A stretch of DNA of 22,977 nucleotides from Chara braunii. Taxonomy: Eukaryota; Streptophyta; Charophyceae; Charales; Characeae. Shown piece by piece: positions 19,554 through 22,977 of the stretch (position 1 is its first letter; each line of letters begins with the position of its first letter). The position numbers were made by a program, and so were the translations under genes. The notes below the pieces were generated by a model. It did not search any database, had not been told where the DNA came from, and worked only from the letters and a program-made list of their open reading frames with translations. The stretch spans positions 1,148,945 to 1,171,921 of the forward strand of contig BFEA01000259.1 of NCBI GenBank assembly GCA_003427395.1, given 5' to 3'.

Positions 19554-19624
19554 CTTTCAGGAGGCCGAGCCCAACGTTGATCAATCTGATCAGAGGCCGT
19601 TGTTTCGTTTCAGCCTCCTGAAAG
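19554..19624. repeat. Perfect 12-bp inverted repeat, 47-nt loop
   Basis: CTTTCAGGAGGC (19554-19565) is complementary to GCCTCCTGAAAG (19613-19624). Inside it CAACG and CGTTG can pair. AGGCCGAG also occurs directly twice (near 19562 and 19629). Confidence 0.7.
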
Positions 19625-19665
19625 GTCAGAGGCCGAGTATTTTTGAACCGACAAAGTGAGTGGTG

Positions 19666-19669
<4 letters not shown>

Positions 19670-19696
<27 letters not shown>
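19670..19696. repeat. Poly-A tract (27 A)
   Basis: This homopolymer directly continues a GTGGTGGTTTAAA motif that elsewhere in the window (22609) is the left arm of a palindrome. Confidence 0.9.
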
Positions 19697-19697
<1 letters not shown>

Positions 19698-19735
19698 TAT
19701 TTCACACCCATGATCTGGGTAAAACACACCATGTT

Positions 19736-19765
19736 GCTTTAAGCCACCAGTACATGCCCCCAGCC
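19736..19765. repeat. Half copy of TTTAAA-centred palindromic repeat
   Basis: CTTTAAGCCACCAGTACATG followed by CCCCCAGCC matches TTAAACCACCAGTAC at 22620 and TTAAACCGGTACTACACGG at 22439, each followed by a related C-rich string. Confidence 0.5.
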
Positions 19766-19858
19766 AAACTTGAGAATCATGATTGAGCCTCTCCTAAAAT
19801 TTCGGAGGCTCGCTCTTTAGAAAAGCTTGGTGCGCAGGGTGGTTATAGGTTTGTGGAT

Positions 19859-19861
19859 TTA
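19859..19861. repeat. Left TTA target duplication of Harbinger element
   Basis: TTA directly before the GGGGCTCG terminus is repeated after the other terminus (22415-22417). A 3-bp TWA/TTA duplication is the signature of PIF/Harbinger insertion. Confidence 0.9.
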
Positions 19862-19885
19862 GGGGCTCGTTCGACACTCCTCGGG
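19862..19885 (+). repeat. Left terminal inverted repeat, 24 bp
   Basis: It is an exact reverse complement of 22391-22414. Confidence 0.93.
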
Positions 19886-19987
19886 GCGTCCTCGGGCCCC
19901 GAGGATGATTCCTTGGTGTCGCCCGAGGAAATTCCCGCCTTCGTTCCATTCATCCTTGGAGACGTCCCCCAAGAACTATTCCTCGGG
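19878..19987. repeat. Subterminal TCCTCGGG/CCCGAGGA octamers, left end (5 copies)
   Basis: Copies lie at 19878, 19889, 19898, 19922 and 19980. The first, second and fifth read TCCTCGGG; the third and fourth read the complement. Repeated subterminal motifs in DNA transposons often bind transposase or its Myb-like partner; that role is inferred here. Confidence 0.75.
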
Positions 19988-20475
19988 GCTCCCGCGGCCA
20001 GATTTATATGTGTACAACCGAACGCGGGGGTGGGGCCGACGGTGGTCCATGGAGATGTGTCTGTGCGGACGACGTTGGTCCACCTTTATTGGGCGTCGCG
20101 ATTTTGAAAGACGGCGACTTTCGAAAACGAAGGGGCCATTGGAAAAGGCGCGCAGCCCCTCGGTTCGAAATTTGAAATTCGAATTTTCGCAATGCGAGTG
20201 GTGGTGCATACAGGAGGTCGTTTTTTTGAATTTGACGGAAGCAGCGTCCAGCGTGCGGGGGCGTTCGCTTAAGTGACGACGTTGGTCAACGGTCTCCATG
20301 TCGACGGGGTACGCACCTGTGCGCCTTTGAAGAAGCTAAGACGCCATCGACTTGTCGCCATCGTCGCAGGCTGACGTCCGTCGTCGTCGCGTGGCGTTCA
20401 GGGTTTTCTGGCGAGGCGACGCTGTCTTCTTCCGCGTGGCGGTGTTCGTGGAGTGTTGTTGTGATATTGACGTCC

Positions 20476-21549
20476 ATGTCCACTGCAGTGGCGTCAGGGA
20501 TGGATATCGACAGCGAGGATGGTCGTGATGTATTGACCATGGCGGAGAGGACGGTCCTCGCTGCGGCCATCAATGTCGTCCTCTTCCATTGCCAAATGGA
20601 GAGCAGCGAGGGGAAGTTGAAAGCAGTTGTTCGTGCACACCGCAAGCTGACGGCGCTGCCGACGACTGGCGATGGCTTCGACATTGGTGCCATTTCGGAC
20701 GCCATCCTACAGGTGTGCTACGCGATGGGGTGCGGTGCATTTCCAAGGGCGACTCCAAGGTTGTGGATGAAGCGATGGACGGGGGGTACGTGGGAGGATC
20801 TGTGGCAATGTGATGACGCCACAGTAGATTACTTCAAGGAGAAGCTGCGAATGTCGCCACGTGTTTTCTGCGAGATCGTGGAAACTCTTTTTCCATACCT
20901 GCAACGCCCTGTGACGTTCTACAGGGTGTCGTTGCAGCCAGACCAAATTGTCGCGTTCGCTCCGTATAGGTGGGCATCGGGGGAGACACACGACAGCGGG
21001 ACGTGCAACTTCGACATTGGCAGGTCTTCTGGCTTGACGGCGGTGCGGGACGTGACTGCTGCGTTGCTGAGCGAGTACCCCGACAAGATATCATGGCCCA
21101 CTGCTTTGCAAAAGGCGGTCGTCTTGCGCGCGTTCGCCGACAAGGGTTTTTTGAACTGCACCCATTGGGGCCGACCTGATGCGCCCTTGGAAAGAGACGG
21201 CGCCCGTGCTGCCTGCGTCGACGGGTTCAGGCTCGCACCCGTCACCTCCCGCGCCAACGCTCTCGTCTTCGATGGTCGGTCCACAACCGTTAATTGCCCA
21301 CCGTCGCCGTCGGGGTGGGGGCTCACGAGGAGCGTGCGCGATGGAGTTGTCGACCGCCCGGTGGACAGACCGAAAGACAGGTTGACACTGCCGTCTCCTT
21401 CATTGCCGCTCAACCCCGAACGAAGGAGGCCAGTGAACGACTGCTCGCACAAGCCACTGTCGGTCCCGCCTAGCTCCGTAGCTGCCCACTCTTGCGTCGA
21501 TCCGCTTCCCAATGACACAGTGCGTGTCCGTCCCTCCTCCTCCTCCTAG
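20476..21549 (+). pseudogene. Harbinger-like transposase, N-terminal part only
   Basis: The reading frame starts at ATG 20476, the first ATG of a frame open from 20461, and runs 357 codons. Residues about 105-228 resemble the helical N-terminal region of PIF/Harbinger nucleases. They include LRMSPRVFCEIVETLFPYL, a LQPDQIVAFAPYRWASGET segment at the usual RLA.ALYRLATG position, SEYPDKISWPT, and FADKGFLNC, which in the family leads into the GAIDGTHI motif with the first catalytic Asp. That motif is absent: after 21180 the sequence turns Ser/Pro/Arg-rich with no DDE motifs in any frame. A deletion or replacement of the catalytic half is inferred, so the enzyme is inactive as encoded. Family members are usually near 400 residues. 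Confidence 0.7.
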
Positions 21550-21554
21550 TCTGA

Positions 21555-22115
21555 CGTGTCGGGGAGGTGTTGGAAGTGCGGTGGCAATGCCGCATACCCA
21601 ATCCTCTGGGACGCCCTCGAAACCGTCGATGGGCTTTCCCGGCCACGCCGGCCGCCGACCTGCTGCGCTCTGGACCTGGGGATCGACTGTCGTGCCACCG
21701 TCCTGGTGTCCTTCATCGAAGACCTTCTTCTGCGTCGACGCTGCCGTATGTTCCCAAGGATATACACGTGGAAGACACTCAAGACAACCAGCAACAGGAC
21801 AACCAGGACCAGCAGCGGCAGCCTGCGAAACACGTCGGCCATGAAACAGAAGACGAGGACGGCAGCAGGCAGAACACAACGGGGGGCGACAAGATAACGG
21901 CGAAGTGCAGCACTGCAAACGACCGTCAGGAACATGTCGACAAACGGAAGGTGTCGTACTTGCTCACGGACGACAGTGGGTGTACGGGAGAGGTCGAGGC
22001 GGCTGGAATATTCGTATCTGCTGACCGTTCGGCGAATTCCCGCTGCGTGCCAAGCGCGACGACGAAAGACACCACCTTTTGGAAGTCGGGGATGCCGGTA
22101 GGCCGCAAACGATAA
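21555..22115 (+). other. Second open frame in Harbinger element, unassigned
   Basis: This frame is open for 187 codons after a TGA at 21552 but has no ATG near its 5' end, so it would have to be an exon. Its second half looks protein-like: hydrophilic Gln/Asp/Asn-rich (EDTQDNQQQDNQDQQRQP) followed by DKRKVSYLLTDDSGCTGEVE and ending Val-Gly-Arg-Lys-Arg. Active PIF/Harbinger elements carry a second, Myb/SANT-like gene in this kind of position, but I cannot see the spaced Trp residues of a Myb repeat. The opposite strand is also open (22340-21546) with a Leu/Val-rich run; that is probably its shadow. Confidence 0.3.
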
Positions 22116-22283
22116 CCGTTGGCGTCGAATTCCGTGAAGGCGAACGCTGGCGACCCAACATGTCCATGGAGACACAGGTAGGACCACCGATGGACCAGAC
22201 GGGATCGAAAAATGTCGTCGAGGGAGCTGCCGTCGACGCCCCGATTCTTCCGGATGCTCGACCTCCAAGGGAAATGGCTGTAG

Positions 22284-22398
22284 CCCGAGGATTCCCCGAG
22301 GAATCCCCGAGGAAATGTTTTCACTTTTTTTTTTTTTCAAATCTTCGCCGAGAATGAGTGGAACGACGAATTCCTTGGGGAATTTCGGTGCCCGAGGA
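22284..22398 (+). repeat. Subterminal CCCGAGGA octamers, right end (4 copies)
   Basis: Copies lie at 22284, 22295, 22306 and 22391, all in one orientation. The first three are spaced exactly 11 bp, about one helical turn. Confidence 0.8.
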
Positions 22399-22414
22399 GT
22401 GTCGAACGAGCCCC
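22391..22414 (-). repeat. Right terminal inverted repeat, 24 bp
   Basis: It is an exact reverse complement of 19862-19885. Confidence 0.93.
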
Positions 22415-22417
22415 TTA
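22415..22417. repeat. Right TTA target duplication of Harbinger element
   Basis: It matches 19859-19861. Confidence 0.9.
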
Positions 22418-22426
22418 GGCTTGGAT

Positions 22427-22449
22427 GTACTGGCGGTTTAAACCGGTAC
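22427..22449. repeat. Imperfect 23-bp palindrome centred on TTTAAA
   Basis: CGGTTTAAACCG is a perfect core. GTAC lies at both outer ends, with an extra TGG on the left arm only. It is related to the perfect palindrome at 22609-22634. Confidence 0.75.
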
Positions 22450-22608
22450 TACACGGCCCCAGCCTTGCAGTCCGAAAGTTGTCCCCTAAAGAGAATGAGG
22501 CCGAAATGTCAAACGTAGGGCCTACCGTTGATAAATAGTATCGGCGGTCCATATTTCGTTTCACGCTTCCGAGATTCGCGGTGTCAGGCCCGCGGCCCAG
22601 GTTGCCGT

Positions 22609-22634
22609 GTACTGGTGGTTTAAACCACCAGTAC
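22609..22634. repeat. Perfect 26-bp palindrome centred on TTTAAA
   Basis: The left half GTACTGGTGGTTT (22609-22621) is exactly complementary to the right half AAACCACCAGTAC (22622-22634). The half-site motif recurs at 19661 and 19736 and, with changes, at 22427. Confidence 0.9.
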
Positions 22635-22922
22635 TTGCCGTGGCTATCGATGTCGAGCCTGAAAACGGGCTGTGCCCCATTTCGTGCCGACCCACCAGCG
22701 CAACAAAAAGAAATTGTTTTGGCTGGCGGCGCCAGCCTTTGAAGGCCGGTGCCCTGAGCCTCCGGAAGTTGCGGGGCGACAACGCCCTATGGACCAAGTA
22801 CATTCCCGAGCATAGCAACAAAATGCTGGGCAAGTTGCAGAGTCCAGATTAACCATTGCGACTGGCTATGGGGTGTACCTGGCCTCTCTGTGATGGTCCC
22901 ACCCAACCGCTTGGAGCTGTTG

Positions 22923-22942
22923 CTACCATGGGAATGGTAGCG
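22923..22942. repeat. 8-bp inverted repeat, 4-nt loop
   Basis: GCTACCAT (22923-22930) and ATGGTAGC (22935-22942) flank GGGA. This is small and could be chance. Confidence 0.5.
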
Positions 22943-22977
22943 GTGTACCAACCAAAACCATCATAGGGTAGCTATGG

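Larger units (their letters stand above)
19535..19858. other. Gene-free spacer between the two transposons
   Basis: No open frame of note. It contains an inverted repeat, a poly-A tract and one copy of a palindromic repeat family (19736-19765), listed separately. Confidence 0.6.
19862..22414 (+). mobile_element. PIF/Harbinger-type DNA transposon, 2553 bp
   Basis: Perfect 24-bp terminal inverted repeats start GGGGCTCGTTCGACACTCCT on both ends and are flanked by TTA. Inward the ends keep imperfect symmetry: GAAATTCCC...CGTTCCATTCAT on the left matches GAAATTCCCC...CGTTCCACTCATT on the other strand of the right end. The interior encodes a Harbinger-like transposase N-terminus without the DDE catalytic part. 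It is more G/C-rich than the left part of the window. It is probably non-autonomous now, mobile only if a full relative supplies transposase. Confidence 0.9.
22418..22977. other. Repeat-bearing DNA right of the Harbinger element
   Basis: The best open frames (22607-22852 +, 22561-22833 -) overlap each other and resemble nothing known. The region contains the palindromic repeats listed separately. Confidence 0.5.

Noticed and set aside
21546-22340. 264-codon - strand frame with a Leu/Val-rich, membrane-like segment
   Set aside because: It is complementary to a Gln/Asp-rich + strand frame; the hydrophobic run arises from the complement of those codons, and the start lies in a poly-T tract.
1-22977. 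CRISPR array, rRNA, or prokaryotic operon structure
   Set aside because: No regularly spaced repeats, rRNA signatures or ribosome-binding-site-led gene series are present; the sequence is eukaryotic in character.

Overview
The window looks like a repeat-dominated stretch of a eukaryotic nuclear genome. No host gene could be recognised. A plant-lineage (streptophyte) source is my best inference. The main retroelement is a Ty3/gypsy type whose primer-binding site starts TGGTATC, as plant initiator-Met sites do. The second element is a PIF/Harbinger transposon with a TTA target duplication. Long A/T-rich intergenic DNA with microsatellites and poly-A tracts also fits. A charophyte such as Chara is possible, but nothing here proves the species.

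Layout. Positions 1-4980 are A/T-rich and gene-free, with microsatellites, fold-back hairpins (4023-4090, 4408-4440) and a two-copy degenerate tandem repeat of about 212 bp (4486-4870). Positions 4981-6937 are unassigned DNA with two long poly-A tracts, a tRNA-like A-box/B-box pair (6194-6265) and a perfect 12-bp inverted repeat (6663-6696).

Positions 6938-19530 are one complete but decayed LTR retrotransposon of 12.6 kb on the + strand. It has unusually long LTRs of about 2.77 kb, a 4-bp GTCC target duplication, and TGTGA...TCACA LTR termini. Its internal order is PBS, gag with a zinc knuckle, protease, RT remnant plus RNase H, integrase, two extra open frames (ORF3, ORF4) and the 3' LTR. 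Nonsense changes, frameshifts and internal deletions break every enzyme: the RT core is gone, the protease Asp-Ser-Gly reads Asp-Ser-Val, and integrase carries three stops and a frameshift. The most novel part is 14510-16118. Here pol is followed by unrecognised proteins, and both junctions carry an ATGA stop/start overlap. An open frame of 186 codons also lies inside the 3' LTR.

Positions 19862-22414 are a 2.55-kb PIF/Harbinger-type DNA transposon with 24-bp perfect terminal inverted repeats, TTA duplications and nine subterminal copies of an octamer. Its transposase keeps the helical N-terminal region but lacks the DDE catalytic part, so it is probably non-autonomous. The DNA around it carries a family of palindromic GGTTTAAACC-centred repeats.

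The two elements are independent insertions. I see no functional link between them and no intact gene in the window.
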